From positions 1 through 64,000 of the forward strand of contig NZ_LXKA01000327.1 in NCBI RefSeq assembly GCF_001645125.1: 64,000 nt of DNA. The letters run 5' to 3'. The notes beneath the pieces are model-generated. The model was not told where the DNA came from. It was given only the letters and a program-made list of their open reading frames with translations, and ran no database searches. Shown in pieces: positions 46,921 to 56,949 of the stretch. Made by a program: the position numbers and the translations under genes. Position 1 is the stretch's first letter. Each line of letters opens with the position of its first letter. The stretch comes from Paraburkholderia ginsengiterrae. Its GTDB lineage: Bacteria > Pseudomonadota > Gammaproteobacteria > Burkholderiales > Burkholderiaceae.

Positions 46921-46955
46921 AAAAAAAGCCCGTCCACAGGGGACGGGCTTCGAGT
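46921..46955 (-). terminator. Terminator after fusA
   Basis: On the minus strand AAGCCCGTCC, a loop, GGACGGGCTT (46926-46950), then a T-run; it lies 36 bases after the EF-G stop. Confidence 0.9.
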
Positions 46956-46985
46956 TGCTTGTGTGATCCGCCTGCTGCGCGGTGC

Positions 46986-49091
46986 TTACTTGTGCTTGGC
47001 GTTGATTACCGCTTCGGCAACGTTGTTCGGCGTTTCGGCGTAGTGCTTGAACTCCATCGTGTAGGTCGCGCGGCCCTGGGTGGCCGAGCGCAGCGATGTC
47101 GAGTAGCCGAACATTTCCGCGAGCGGCACTTCCGCGCGCACCAGCTTGCCGCCGCCGCCCGCGATGTCTTCCATGCCTTGCACGAGTCCGCGACGGCTCG
47201 ACAGGTCGCCCATCACGTTGCCCATGAAGTCTTCCGGCGTTTCCACTTCAACCGCCATCATGGGTTCGAGCAGCACCGGCTTGGCCTTGCGCATGGCTTC
47301 CTTGAATGCCATGGAGCCGGCCATGCGGAACGCGTTTTCGTTCGAGTCGACGTCGTGGTACGAGCCGAAGGTCAGCGTCACCTTCACGTCGACCACCGGA
47401 TAGCCTGCCAGTACGCCGGCCTTCAGCGTTTCGACGATGCCCTTGTCGACCGCCGGAATGTATTCGCGCGGAATCACGCCGCCCTTGATCGCGTCGACGA
47501 ACTCGTAGCCCTTGCCCTGCGCCGCCGGCTCCAGCGTGATCACCGCGTGGCCGTACTGGCCGCGGCCGCCCGACTGCTTGACGAACTTGCCTTCGACCTC
47601 TTCGACCTTGTTGCGCACCGTTTCGCGATACGCCACCTGCGGTTTGCCGACCGTGGCCTCGACACCGAACTCGCGCTTCATGCGGTCGACCAGAATTTCC
47701 AGGTGCAGCTCGCCCATGCCGGAGATGATCGTCTGGCCGGATTCTTCGTCCGTCTGCACACGGAACGACGGGTCTTCCTGGGCAAGACGGTTCAGCGCGA
47801 TGCCCATTTTTTCCTGGTCGACCTTGGTCTTCGGCTCGACGGCCTGCGAGATCACCGGCTCCGGGAAGATCATTTTTTCAAGGATGATCACGTTGTTCGG
47901 GTCGCACAACGTATCGCCCGTGGTCGCTTCTTTCAGGCCGACGGCCGCGGCGATGTCGCCCGCGTAGACTTCCTTGATTTCCTTGCGCTCGTTGGCGTGC
48001 ATCTGCAGGATCCGGCCGAGACGCTCCTTCTTTTCCTTGACCGCGTTGTAGACCGTGTCGCCGGAATTCACCACGCCCGAATACACGCGGAAGAAAATCA
48101 GCTGGCCGACGAACGGGTCGGTCATGATCTTGAAGGCGAGCGCCGAGAACGGATCGTTGTCGTTCGGATGACGCTCGATCTCGTTGTCGTGCTCGTCGTG
48201 ACCGGTGATGGCGGGCACGTCGACCGGCGAAGGCAGATAGTCGATCACCGCGTCGAGCATGGCCTGCACGCCTTTGTTCTTGAACGCGCTGCCGCACAGC
48301 ATCGGCACGATTTCATTGGCGATGGTGCGCGTGCGCAGGCCGTGCTTGATCTCTTCTTCGGTGAGCGCGCCACCGTGCAGGTATTTGTCGAGCAGTTCCT
48401 CGTTTGCCTCGGCGGCGGACTCGACCATCTTGTCGTGCCATTCCTTCGCCGTGGCGGCGAGTTCATCCGGAATGTCGCGGTATTCGAACTTGATGCCCTG
48501 GTTCTCTTCGTCCCAGAAGATCGCCTTCATCTTGACGAGGTCGACCACGCCCTGGAAGTGCTCCTCGGCGCCGATCGGAATCTGGATCGGTACCGCGACG
48601 CCTTTCAGGCGATCGCCGATCTGCCGCTGCACGCGGAAAAAGTCCGCGCCCACGCGGTCCATCTTGTTGACGAACGCAATGCGCGGCACCTTGTACTTGT
48701 TCGCCTGACGCCACACGGTTTCCGACTGCGGCTGCACGCCGCCGACCGAGTCGTACACCATGCACGCGCCGTCGAGCACGCGCATGGAGCGCTCCACCTC
48801 GATCGTGAAGTCGACGTGGCCCGGAGTGTCGATGATGTTGATCCGGTGTTCGGGATAGTTGCCGGCCATGCCTTTCCAGAAGGCGGTGGTGGCAGCCGAC
48901 GTGATCGTGATGCCGCGCTCCTGCTCCTGTTCCATCCAGTCCATCGTCGCCGCACCGTCGTGAACCTCGCCGATCTTGTGGGTCACGCCGGTGTAGAACA
49001 GGATGCGTTCAGTGGTGGTGGTTTTGCCGGCATCGATGTGAGCGCTGATGCCGATATTCCGGTAGCGCTCGATGGGAGTCTTGCGGGGCAC
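46986..49091 (-). CDS. fusA: Elongation factor G, stand-alone copy, 701 aa
   Basis: The translocase GTPase of translation. G1 is [20 protein letters not shown] at about 10-29, the switch II motif DTPGHVDF at about 88, and [10 protein letters not shown] at about 142. Domains II to V follow with normal length. In betaproteobacteria the main fusA lies in the str operon (rpsL-rpsG-fusA-tuf); here it stands alone between DUF192 and cupin genes, so it is probably a second EF-G. Both copies are usually functional in Burkholderia. Confidence 0.95.
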   Translation of the reverse strand: MPRKTPIERYRNIGISAHIDAGKTTTTERILFYTGVTHKIGEVHDGAATMDWMEQEQERGITITSAATTAFWKGMAGNYPEHRINIIDTPGHVDFTIEVERSMRVLDGACMVYDSVGGVQPQSETVWRQANKYKVPRIAFVNKMDRVGADFFRVQRQIGDRLKGVAVPIQIPIGAEEHFQGVVDLVKMKAIFWDEENQGIKFEYRDIPDELAATAKEWHDKMVESAAEANEELLDKYLHGGALTEEEIKHGLRTRTIANEIVPMLCGSAFKNKGVQAMLDAVIDYLPSPVDVPAITGHDEHDNEIERHPNDNDPFSALAFKIMTDPFVGQLIFFRVYSGVVNSGDTVYNAVKEKKERLGRILQMHANERKEIKEVYAGDIAAAVGLKEATTGDTLCDPNNVIILEKMIFPEPVISQAVEPKTKVDQEKMGIALNRLAQEDPSFRVQTDEESGQTIISGMGELHLEILVDRMKREFGVEATVGKPQVAYRETVRNKVEEVEGKFVKQSGGRGQYGHAVITLEPAAQGKGYEFVDAIKGGVIPREYIPAVDKGIVETLKAGVLAGYPVVDVKVTLTFGSYHDVDSNENAFRMAGSMAFKEAMRKAKPVLLEPMMAVEVETPEDFMGNVMGDLSSRRGLVQGMEDIAGGGGKLVRAEVPLAEMFGYSTSLRSATQGRATYTMEFKHYAETPNNVAEAVINAKHK

Positions 49092-49400
49092 GTGAACCTC
49101 CTTGGAATAGCGCGCCTGAAACGCTTGCCGGGCGGCAATCCATGCCGCCCGGGGAGCCTGGTCGCTGTTCGACCAGGATTACTAGGATAGCTCGTCGGCC
49201 CGACTTTTGCTGGAATCTTGCCAATCGGCCGCGAGCGGCTGCTGGCAAGGTTTCGAGGGGCGCGACGGCAGGCTTCGATACGGCGCAATACCGCGCTTTG
49301 CGGCGCGTCGACGAAAAAAAGCCGGTGCCTCATGACAAGGCACCGGCTTTCCGGAAGCGGTGGGACGAAGCGGCAGCGCTCGCCGCCGTGGCGGCGCGAT
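49092..49400. other. 309-bp gap between EF-G and DUF192 genes
   Basis: No gene is supported. It includes the fusA promoter region on the minus strand and the terminator of the DUF192 gene at 49314-49352. Confidence 0.6.
49314..49352 (-). terminator. Terminator after DUF192 gene
   Basis: Stem AAGCCGGTGCCT (49319-49330) / AGGCACCGGCTT (49338-49349) with a T-run on the minus strand, about 50 bases after the DUF192 stop. Confidence 0.9.
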
Positions 49401-49910
49401 TTATTGCGCGGCCGGCAAGCCCTGAATCTTCATGCCCGGTTTGATGCCTTTCGACGTGAACCAGCCTTTGCTCATCTCCAACGCGTACACGCCGTTGTTC
49501 TTCGGGCAGTGATTGTTGGTGGTCTCGGCCTGCATCTCGTCGATGTCGGTGACCGTGCCGTCGGCGCGCATGAACGCAATCGACAGCGGGATCAGCGTGT
49601 TCTTCATCCAGAAGCAATGCACCGCGTTTTCATTGAAAACGAACAGCATGCCTTCGTTCGGTGCGAGGTTCGTGCGATACATGAGACCTTGCTCGCGGTC
49701 CGCGTCGTTCGCGGCAACCGCGGCGTCGATCACGAACATGCCGGCGGTTAGCTTGGCGCGCGGGAATTCGCCAGGCTGTTTGGCGCCGGCCGGCATCTGC
49801 TGCGCGTGAGCAGCGGTGGCGGCGGTAATCGACACCGCGGACAACGCAGCGAGCGGCAGCACAACGGCAACAGCGAAACGCGCAATCAACGAGCGCAGGG
49901 GAAATCGCAC
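49401..49910 (-). CDS. Exported DUF192 family protein, 169 aa
   Basis: A signal peptide (residues about 1-36, ending TAAHAQQ) precedes one DUF192 domain: DREQGLMYRTNLAPNEGMLF, then HCFWMKNTLIPLSIAFMRAD and NGVYALEMSKGWFTSKGIKP. The pattern of MKNT and the following IDxM is typical. Function is unknown; the domain is a small beta barrel. It is a single-gene unit with its own terminator. Confidence 0.88.
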   Translation of the reverse strand: MRFPLRSLIARFAVAVVLPLAALSAVSITAATAAHAQQMPAGAKQPGEFPRAKLTAGMFVIDAAVAANDADREQGLMYRTNLAPNEGMLFVFNENAVHCFWMKNTLIPLSIAFMRADGTVTDIDEMQAETTNNHCPKNNGVYALEMSKGWFTSKGIKPGMKIQGLPAAQ

Positions 49911-49966
49911 GACATGACTCCTTGCTGGAATTTAACCCGCGAATGTTACGCGAGCGCGTCAAAAAC

Positions 49967-50000
49967 AAAAAGGCAGATCGCCTTGCGGTGATCTGCCTTT
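49967..50000 (-). terminator. Terminator after small secreted protein gene
   Basis: AAAGGCAGAT (49969-49978) pairs with ATCTGCCTTT (49991-50000), with further pairing inside, and is followed on the minus strand by a T-rich run. It lies about 55 bases after the stop at 50056. Confidence 0.8.
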
Positions 50001-50055
50001 CAACGCCGTAAGAACGGCAATGAAGCGTGTTCTTGACTGCGTTTTTACAACAAAC

Positions 50056-50259
50056 TTACTCCGAAGCGCCCGAAGCTGCAGCAGCTGCTGCTGCCTTCTT
50101 GTGCGACTTCTTGTGAGCGTGCTTCGTGGTCTTCTTTGCCGACGAAGCTGCTGCTGCCGGAGCTGCCGAAGCTGCTGCCGGAGCTGCCGGTGCCGAAGCT
50201 TGTGCGAATGCTGCCGTTGCGAAGAGGCCAGCGACCAGAGCGGCGATCAGTTTGTTCAT
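50056..50259 (-). CDS. Small secreted Lys/Ala-rich protein, 67 aa
   Basis: A signal peptide MNKLIAALVAGLFATAAFAQ is followed by about 45 residues with only Ala, Ser, Pro, Lys and His, including KKTTKHAHKKSHKKAAAAAA. It resembles acid-shock or histone-like small exported proteins in composition only. Burkholderia has many such short proteins with no assigned role. A terminator follows, so the gene is probably real. Confidence 0.7.
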   Translation of the reverse strand: MNKLIAALVAGLFATAAFAQASAPAAPAAASAAPAAAASSAKKTTKHAHKKSHKKAAAAAAASGASE

Positions 50260-50716
50260 TTTGTAAATCCTCAGCTTTAGTTAATTAACCAAATGACCCG
50301 GTTATATGTGGAGTCATGTCGGTAAACGTGCCATCCACCTTTCGGTTGACAGCCGCATCGAACAATTTTTCGACACGTCTGCGTTAGCGCTCAGACTCCC
50401 CGCGTTTGCCGCGCGAGCGGCTTGTGCAAAGGCCCTTAAGGCTGAATGCCGGATAGCTTCGGGCGGCATCTGCGTGGAATAACGCCTGAACTCGCGCACC
50501 GGTTGACGCAAATTTTCTGGAAAATTTATTTGCCGGCGCACAGATGCCGATGAGGGGCGGCGCAATGGCTGTGCCCGTAATTGTTTCACGCGGTTTTTAT
50601 AATGGTTTCACGCGCGACTTTGTTTGTTGATACAACGAGTTAGCGCATTAATTCGCAGTATGAAATAGAGGTTCGGCGCAGATTCTAGGCGAGCTGTGCG
50701 TGCCCCGCGGGCGTGT
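50260..50716. other. 457-bp gap upstream of small secreted protein gene
   Basis: No gene is supported. It includes the promoter of the small secreted protein on the minus strand and the end of the broken rluE gene. The stretch 50570-50700 is AT-rich for this genome. An open frame at 50314-50589 has no family features. Confidence 0.5.
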
Positions 50717-51286
50717 TTAGGCCATGCCTTGCCAAGGGGCCTTCGGCGGCAATTCGACGCTTTCGCCCGGCTGCAGCCCGAGCGAAAAAATGTCGAGCGC
50801 GCCGATGCCGACGCGCACAAGGCGCAGCGTCGGAAATCCGACTGCCGCGGTCATGCGGCGCACCTGGCGGTTCTTGCCTTCCGTGATCGACAACTCGATC
50901 CACGTGGTCGGTATCGCCGCGCGATAGCGAATCGGCGGCGTGCGTGTCCAGAGTGTGTCGGCCGGTTACACATAGTCGGCGCGGCAGGGCTGCGTCACAT
51001 AGTCGCCGAGGTCGACTCCACGCGCGAGTTTGCCGAGCGCAGCCGCATCGACCGCGCCTTCCACTTGCGCCCAGTAGCGTTTGACAAGCTTGTGACGCGG
51101 CTCGGCGATGCGCGCCTGCAGCGCGCCGTCGTCGGTGAGAAGCAGCAGGCCTTCGCTATCGGAATCGAGCCGGCCCGCGGGATAGACGCCAGGCGCCTTG
51201 ACCCAGTCGGCCAGCGACGCGCGCGTCTCGTGCGGCGAAAACTGGCAGATGGTGCCGAACGGTTTGTTCAGGGCGAGAAGGGTCAT
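50717..51286 (-). pseudogene. rluE: 23S rRNA pseudouridine synthase RluE, split by one in-frame TAA
   Basis: The first part (51286 to 50966) reads MTLLALNKPFGTICQFSPHE and contains GRLDSDSEGLLLL with the catalytic Asp, ending at CRADYV. A TAA follows at 50966-50968. The same frame then continues without a break: [20 protein letters not shown], then [20 protein letters not shown], to a TAA at 50717. So 190 codons are broken by one stop. A single base change, for instance GAA to TAA, would explain it. The conserved [11 protein letters not shown] part lies after the stop, so the short product is probably inactive. In E. coli rluE is also next to icd. A sequencing error is the main alternative. 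Confidence 0.88.
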
Positions 51287-51625
51287 GGAGCAATGGATAA
51301 AGTCGCGGTGCAGGCCGGGGCGGGCGATGCCGCCGAGGTCCCGGCAAGAGGCCTGGCCGGCAGTCAGATAGTCAAGGGCGGGATAATAAAGCATAATACG
51401 CCGCTACGATTCTTATGTCTTATATAAGATATAAGAATCATGCCTTGCTGCTTTGCCTTTTCATGTTGGAAAACCCCGAGCCGCCGCAGCCTCGTTGCGG
51501 CGCCCGTGTGGGCTAGAATAGCGGCCAGGCCGCTTGCAGGCGTCCGGCATGGCGCGCGTAGCGAGGAGCGCCCATTTTCGCAGTCTCCCATCAGCTTTCA
51601 GCACAGCCTTCACTGGAGTCCGATC
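51287..51625. other. 339-bp gap between divergent rluE and icd with large palindrome
   Basis: No gene is supported. It contains a 32-bp near-perfect palindrome (51408-51439) and a TAGAAT at 51514-51519 that could be an icd -10 box. GGAG lies nine bases before the icd ATG. Confidence 0.6.
51408..51439. promoter_or_regulatory. 32-bp near-perfect palindrome between rluE and icd
   Basis: The left half is GATTCTTATGTCTTAT and the right half is its complement with one mismatched pair. It is strongly AT-rich in a GC-rich region, 187 bases before the icd start and 122 before rluE. It looks like a regulator binding site. Confidence 0.75.
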
Positions 51626-52882
51626 ATGCCGTATCAGCACATCAAGGTTCCGACGGGCGGTGACAAGATCACTGTCAACGCCGATTTCTCGCTCAACGTT
51701 TCCGACCAGCCGATCATTCCGTTCATCGAAGGCGACGGCACGGGCCTCGACATCACCCCGGTCATGATCAAGGTGGTGGATGCCGCAGTAGAAAAAGCGT
51801 ACGCGGGCAAGAAGAAAATCCACTGGATGGAAATCTACGCCGGCGAGAAGTCGACCAAGGTGTACGGTCCGGACGTGTGGCTGCCGGAAGAGACGCTGCA
51901 GGTGCTCAAGGAATACGTCGTGTCGATCAAGGGGCCGCTGACCACGCCGGTGGGTGGCGGTATCCGTTCGCTGAACGTGGCGCTGCGCCAGGAACTCGAC
52001 CTCTACGTGTGTTTGCGTCCGGTGCAGTACTTCAAGGGCGTGCCCTCACCGGTGCGTGAACCCGAGAAGACCAATATGGTGATCTTCCGCGAGAACTCGG
52101 AAGACATCTACGCGGGTATCGAATGGCCGGCCGAATCGGAACAGGCGAAGAAGGTCATCAAATTCCTGCGCGAAGAGATGGGCGTGAAGAAGATCCGCTT
52201 CCCGGAATCGTCGGGCATCGGCATCAAGCCGGTGTCGCGGGAGGGAACGGAGCGTCTGGTGCGCAAGGCGATTCAGTACGCGATCGACAACGATCGCCGC
52301 TCGGTCACGCTGGTGCACAAGGGCAACATCATGAAGTTCACGGAAGGCGCCTTCCGTGACTACGGCTATGCGCTGGCGCAAAAGGAATTCGCCGCGGAGC
52401 TGATCGACGGTGGTCCGTGGATGAAGGTCAAGAACCCGAAAACGGGCAGCGATGTCGTGATCAAGGACGTGATTGCCGACGCGTTCCTGCAGCAGATCCT
52501 GTTGCGTCCGGCCGAATACGACGTGATCGCCACGCTGAACCTGAATGGCGACTATGTGTCGGACGCGCTGGCCGCGCAAGTCGGCGGTATCGGTATCGCA
52601 CCGGGTGCGAACCTGTCGGATTCGGTCGCGATGTTCGAGGCCACGCACGGCACGGCGCCGAAGTATGCGGGCAAGGACTACGTGAATCCGGGGTCTGAGA
52701 TTCTCTCGGCGGAAATGATGCTGCGCCACATGGGCTGGTTCGAGGCGGCCGACCTGATCATCAAGTCAATGGAAAAGTCGATTCTGCAAAAGCGCGTCAC
52801 GTACGACTTCGCGCGCCTGATGGAAGGGGCCACGCAGGTCTCGTGCTCCGGTTTCGGCCAGGTGCTGATCGAAAACATGTAA
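51626..52882 (+). CDS. icd: NADP-dependent isocitrate dehydrogenase, 418 aa
   Basis: Converts isocitrate to 2-oxoglutarate in the TCA cycle. It is the E. coli-like dimeric type: [20 protein letters not shown] near 33, [17 protein letters not shown] at about 107-123 with Ser115 (the residue phosphorylated by AceK in E. coli), [14 protein letters not shown], and [20 protein letters not shown] near the coenzyme site. Length is 418, like E. coli Icd (416). A terminator follows. Confidence 0.97.
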   Translation: MPYQHIKVPTGGDKITVNADFSLNVSDQPIIPFIEGDGTGLDITPVMIKVVDAAVEKAYAGKKKIHWMEIYAGEKSTKVYGPDVWLPEETLQVLKEYVVSIKGPLTTPVGGGIRSLNVALRQELDLYVCLRPVQYFKGVPSPVREPEKTNMVIFRENSEDIYAGIEWPAESEQAKKVIKFLREEMGVKKIRFPESSGIGIKPVSREGTERLVRKAIQYAIDNDRRSVTLVHKGNIMKFTEGAFRDYGYALAQKEFAAELIDGGPWMKVKNPKTGSDVVIKDVIADAFLQQILLRPAEYDVIATLNLNGDYVSDALAAQVGGIGIAPGANLSDSVAMFEATHGTAPKYAGKDYVNPGSEILSAEMMLRHMGWFEAADLIIKSMEKSILQKRVTYDFARLMEGATQVSCSGFGQVLIENM

Positions 52883-52913
52883 GCGGCGCGCGCCGGGCTG
52901 GCCCGGTTAGCAT

Positions 52914-52950
52914 CAACAACCCCGGCGCCGCGAGGCGGCCGGGGTTGTCT
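52914..52950 (+). terminator. Terminator after icd
   Basis: ACAACCCCGGC (52916-52926) pairs with GCCGGGGTTGT (52938-52948), about 35 bases after the stop. The T-run is short (TCTGTTT). Confidence 0.75.
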
Positions 52951-52992
52951 GTTTCTGGCTGGCCGCTTGCGTCGTGCGCTGGGCCCGCGCCA

Positions 52993-53026
52993 GAAAAAAG
53001 AAACCCGGCGCGAAGCCGGGTTTCAA
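52993..53026 (-). terminator. Terminator after cold shock gene
   Basis: On the minus strand GAAACCCGGC, loop, GCCGGGTTTC (53000-53024), then a T-run. Confidence 0.9.
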
Positions 53027-53046
53027 AGGACGGGTATCGACCAGTA

Positions 53047-53253
53047 TCAGGCGGGTGCCTGGATGTTCGATGCCTGTTTGCCTTTCGGGCCTTGCACGAC
53101 CTCGAAGGTCACCTTTTGGCCTTCCTTGAGGGTCTTGAACCCATTCATCTGGATGGCCGAGAAGTGTGCAAACAGATCCTCGCCGCCTTCGTCAGGCGTG
53201 ATGAATCCGAAACCTTTTGCGTCATTGAACCATTTGACCGTACCAGTTGCCAT
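53047..53253 (-). CDS. cspA: Cold shock protein, CspA family, 68 aa
   Basis: A small RNA-binding OB-fold protein. RNP1 is [11 protein letters not shown] and RNP2 is DLFAHFSAI; the start [18 protein letters not shown] is standard. I start at 53253, which has AGGGGAAG upstream; an ATG six bases before gives two extra residues. It ends QASNIQAPA. No cold-box or stable leader hairpin is evident by eye in the upstream gap, so cold regulation cannot be read here. Confidence 0.96.
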   Translation of the reverse strand: MATGTVKWFNDAKGFGFITPDEGGEDLFAHFSAIQMNGFKTLKEGQKVTFEVVQGPKGKQASNIQAPA

Positions 53254-53803
53254 TTCCAACTTCCCCTGTAACTCATATCACTACCACGAGCCCTCGAAAA
53301 GCTCGGCGACCGCGCGGTGCAGCCGCTCCCTCCTCACAAGCTCACCATCGGCATTTTTTCGAAATTATGGCTTGGTGAAAAAAGTGCCAGCTTGATTGTT
53401 GGGGCTCTTTATTCGGGTGTCAAGAAAATTTTGAGATGCCGTTGTCGAGTTGCAAACCAGCACTTTCCAGGGTTTTTCCCGCTTTCGTTATGTGCGGTTG
53501 CGCAAGCGAGGCGTCTTGAAAAGTCGCATAATCGACTCACATGGTGTTCTGCGGGTTGCCCGCCGCCAGGCGGCGCGGGCAGCCCCTCAGCTAGCCGCGG
53601 CAGGTTGTGCGATACTCGATCCGGCTGCGGTGCAACACGACCGCAATGCATCACAGGATAGGGGCCGGCTCCGCAAGCGGCTCGTCGTATTGGCGCGCGC
53701 ATGGAGGGTAATCACCCATCAGGCGGCGGCGAACAGGATCACCGGCCGGTCGGCCGGGTTTTGACAGGATTGCGGGCCTGTCCTAGTTGTTTAGAATGGG
53801 TGT
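53254..53803. other. 550-bp gap between divergent cspA and clpS
   Basis: No gene is supported. It contains the cspA leader and promoter on the minus strand and the clpS promoter on the plus strand. Some Csp mRNAs have a long leader, which may lie within 53260-53450. Confidence 0.55.
53770..53797 (+). promoter_or_regulatory. Promoter for clpS with almost no leader
   Basis: TTGCGG (53770-53775), 16 bases, TAGAAT (53792-53797), six bases before the ATG at 53804. A perfect TTGACA also lies at 53761 but is too far from TAGAAT. No Shine-Dalgarno is visible before the ATG. Confidence 0.45.
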
Positions 53804-54118
53804 ATGGCGATTATCCCGGACAAGCAGGACGGCACCGTACTGGAGCGGCAGGAGAAAAAGCTCAAGCCGCCATCCATGTACAAGGTGGTGCTGCTGAATG
53901 ACGACTTCACGCCAATGGAATTTGTCGTGATGGTCGTGCAGGAATATTTCAATAAAGATCGTGAAACCGCAACGCAGGTCATGTTGAAGGTGCATCGCGA
54001 AGGCAGGGGAGTTTGTGGGGTCTATACGCGGGACATCGCGTCGACCAAAGTCGAGCAAGTCGTTACCCACGCACGGCAGGCCGGGCATCCGCTGCAGTGT
54101 GTGATGGAGGAAGCATGA
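53804..54118 (+). CDS. clpS: ClpS adaptor protein, 104 aa
   Basis: ClpS delivers N-degron substrates to Clp[22 protein letters not shown] and [20 protein letters not shown] carry the substrate pocket (Asn-Asp-Asp and Met), and [20 protein letters not shown] the docking surface. The full chain is conserved, and the flexible N-terminus is about 22 residues. The start codon of clpA overlaps its stop as ATGA. Confidence 0.96.
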
Positions 54119-56412
54119 TTGCCCAGGAACTGGAAGTCAGCCTGCACATGGCGTTCATGGAAGCACGCCAGGCGCGGCACGAGTTCATAACGGTCGAACA
54201 TCTTTTGCTGGCACTGTTGGACAATCCGACAGCGGCGGAGGTGTTGCGTGCATGCGCGGCCAATATCGAGGATCTGCGCCAGAACCTGCGCAACTTCATT
54301 CATGACAACACGCCGACCGTGCCGGGCACGGACGACGTCGACACGCAGCCCACGCTGGGTTTCCAGCGTGTGATCCAGCGCGCGATCATGCATGTGCAGT
54401 CCACCTCGAATGGCAAGAAGGAAGTGACTGGCGCGAATGTGCTGGTGGCAATCTTCGGTGAGAAAGACTCACACGCGGTGTACTACCTGCAGCAGCAGGG
54501 CGTGACGCGCCTCGATGTGGTGAATTTCATCTCGCACGGCATCGCCAAGACGAGCAGCACGGACGCCGCGAAAGCGAGCGACGCGAATGCCGAGTCCGAC
54601 GAGGCCGCCGCGCAGAAGGAAACGCCGCTCGCCCAGTTCACCCAGAACCTGAACCAGATGGCGAAAGATGGCCGCATCGATCCGCTGATCGGGCGCGAGT
54701 CGGAAGTCGAGCGCGTGGTGCAGGTGCTGTGCCGCCGCCGCAAGAACAATCCGCTGCTAGTCGGTGAAGCGGGCGTCGGCAAGACGGCGATCGCCGAAGG
54801 GCTCGCATGGCGCATCACGCGCGGCGAAGTGCCGGACATTCTGGCGGATGCGCAGGTGTATTCGCTCGACATGGGCGCGCTGCTCGCCGGCACCAAGTAC
54901 CGCGGCGACTTCGAGCAGCGGCTGAAAACGGTCCTCAAGGAATTGAAGGAGCGTCCGCACGCCATCCTGTTCATCGACGAAATTCATACGCTGATCGGCG
55001 CAGGCGCCGCATCGGGCGGCACGCTGGACGCGTCGAACCTGCTGAAGCCGGCGTTGTCGTCGGGCACGCTCAAGTGCATCGGCGCGACCACGTTCACGGA
55101 ATATCGCGGCATCTTCGAAAAAGACGCGGCATTGTCGCGTCGTTTCCAGAAGGTCGACGTGACCGAGCCGACCGTCGAGCAGACCGTGGCGATCCTGCGC
55201 GGCCTGAAGTCGCGGTTCGAAGAGCACCACGGCGTGAAGTACTCGTCGGGTGCGCTGTCGGCGGCGGCTGAGCTGTCGGCGCGCTTCATTACGGATCGTC
55301 ATCTGCCGGACAAGGCGATCGACGTGATCGACGAGGCGGGCGCGGCGCAACGCATTCTGCCGAAGTCGAAGCAGAAGAAGACGATCGGCAAGAACGAGAT
55401 CGAGGAAATCATTTCGAAGATCGCGCGCGTGCCGCCGCAAAGCGTGTCGCAAGACGACCGCAGCAAGCTGCAAACGCTGGATCGCGACCTGAAGAGCGTG
55501 GTGTTCGGGCAAGACCCGGCCATCGACGCGCTGTCGGCCGCGATCAAGATGGCGCGCGCGGGCCTCGGCAAGCTGGACAAGCCGATCGGCGCGTTCCTGT
55601 TCTCCGGCCCCACCGGTGTCGGCAAGACCGAAGTGGCGAAGCAGCTGGCGTTCACGCTGGGCATCGAGCTGATCCGCTTCGACATGTCGGAATACATGGA
55701 GCGTCACGCGGTCAGCCGTCTGATCGGCGCGCCGCCGGGCTATGTCGGTTTCGACCAGGGCGGTTTGCTGACCGAAGCTGTCACCAAGAAGCCGCATTGC
55801 GTGCTGCTGCTCGACGAAACCGAGAAGGCGCATCCGGACATCTACAACGTGCTGCTGCAGGTCATGGACCATGGCACGCTGACGGATAACAACGGCCGCA
55901 AGGCGGACTTCCGCAACGTCATCATCATCATGACGACGAATGCGGGCGCCGAGGCGATGGGCAAATCGGTGATCGGCTTCACGAACCGCCGCGAAACCGG
56001 CGACGAAATGGTCGACATCAAGCGCATGTTCACGCCGGAATTCCGTAACCGTCTGGACGCGACGATCAGCTTCCGCTCGCTCGATGAAGAAATCATCATG
56101 CGTGTGGTCGACAAGTTCCTGATGCAGCTGGAAGATCAGTTGCACGAGAAGAAGGTCGACGCGCTCTTCACCGACGCGCTGCGCAAGCATCTCGCCAAGC
56201 ACGGTTTCGACCCGCTGATGGGCGCGCGGCCAATGCAGCGCCTGATTCAGGACACGATCCGTCGCGCACTCGCCGACGAGCTGTTGTTCGGCAAGCTGAT
56301 GAACGGCGGCCGTGTGACGGTCGACGTCGATGCGGAAGACAAGGTGCAGTTGACCTTCGACGAGCATCCGGCGCCGCGCAATCCGAATCCGGAAGCGGTG
56401 GAAATCGAGTAA
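54115..56412 (+). CDS. clpA: ClpA unfoldase subunit of ClpAP, 765 aa
   Basis: An N domain (about 1-145) is followed by two AAA+ modules. D1 has [15 protein letters not shown] (Walker A) and [15 protein letters not shown] (Walker B). D2 has [15 protein letters not shown] and [16 protein letters not shown]. The ClpP-docking loop is IGF at residues 620-622 (IGL in E. coli). It is translationally coupled to clpS, and a strong terminator follows. A clpP gene also lies 28 kb upstream in this window. Confidence 0.97.
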
Positions 56413-56423
56413 CTTTCGGTCGC

Positions 56424-56466
56424 TATAAAAAACGGCGCGGGTTTCAAACCCCGCGCCGTTTTTCTT
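56424..56466 (+). terminator. Terminator after clpA
   Basis: AACGGCGCGG (56431-56440) pairs with CCGCGCCGTT (56451-56460), then a T-run. It may also serve the converging dut gene, which ends at 56489. Confidence 0.88.
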
Positions 56467-56488
56467 TGTGCACACCGATCGGCTTCGA

Positions 56489-56935
56489 TCAGTGCTTGCC
56501 TGTGCTGCCGAAACCGCCAGCTCCACGTTCGCTGGTTTCGAAATCGTCGACGATATTGAACTCGGCCTGCACCACCGGCACGATGACCAGTTGCGCGAGA
56601 CGTTCCATCGGATTAAGCACGAATGTGGTCTGGCCGCGGTTCCACGTCGAGATCATCAGTTGACCTTGATAATCGGAGTCGATCAGGCCAACCAGATTGC
56701 CCAGCACGATACCGTGCTTATGCCCCAAGCCCGAACGCGGCAGAATCAGCGCCGCGTAGCCCGGATCGCCAACGTGAACCGCGAGACCCGTCGGCACCAG
56801 CGCGGTTTCGCCTGGCTTCAGCGTGAGCGGTTCGTCGAGGCAGGCGCGCAGGTCGAGGCCCGCGCTGCCGGTGGTGGCGTAAGCCGGGAGTTGGTCGCGC
56901 ATGCGCGCATCGAGAATCTTCAGGTCGAGTTTCAT
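56489..56935 (-). CDS. dut: dUTP diphosphatase, 148 aa
   Basis: Hydrolyses dUTP to dUMP and pyrophosphate. Motifs in order: [12 protein letters not shown] (I), [13 protein letters not shown] (II), [15 protein letters not shown] (III), [13 protein letters not shown] (IV) and the C-terminal [13 protein letters not shown] (V). It is the trimeric type with normal length. It is followed by an LLM oxidoreductase gene upstream on the same strand, 15 bases apart. Confidence 0.97.
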   Translation of the reverse strand: MKLDLKILDARMRDQLPAYATTGSAGLDLRACLDEPLTLKPGETALVPTGLAVHVGDPGYAALILPRSGLGHKHGIVLGNLVGLIDSDYQGQLMISTWNRGQTTFVLNPMERLAQLVIVPVVQAEFNIVDDFETSERGAGGFGSTGKH

Positions 56936-56949
56936 GCAGGGTCGAAGGG

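Noticed and set aside
45699-49190. Very long open frame on the plus strand opposite the nickel permease, cupin and EF-G genes
   Set aside because: It is the antisense of real genes in a GC-rich genome, rich in Arg/His/Val, without family motifs; similar frames oppose the ABC operon (42181-45051) and ileS (59962-62373).
50314-50589. Minus-strand frame between small secreted protein and rluE
   Set aside because: Composition is random-like, with no motif and no ribosome site.
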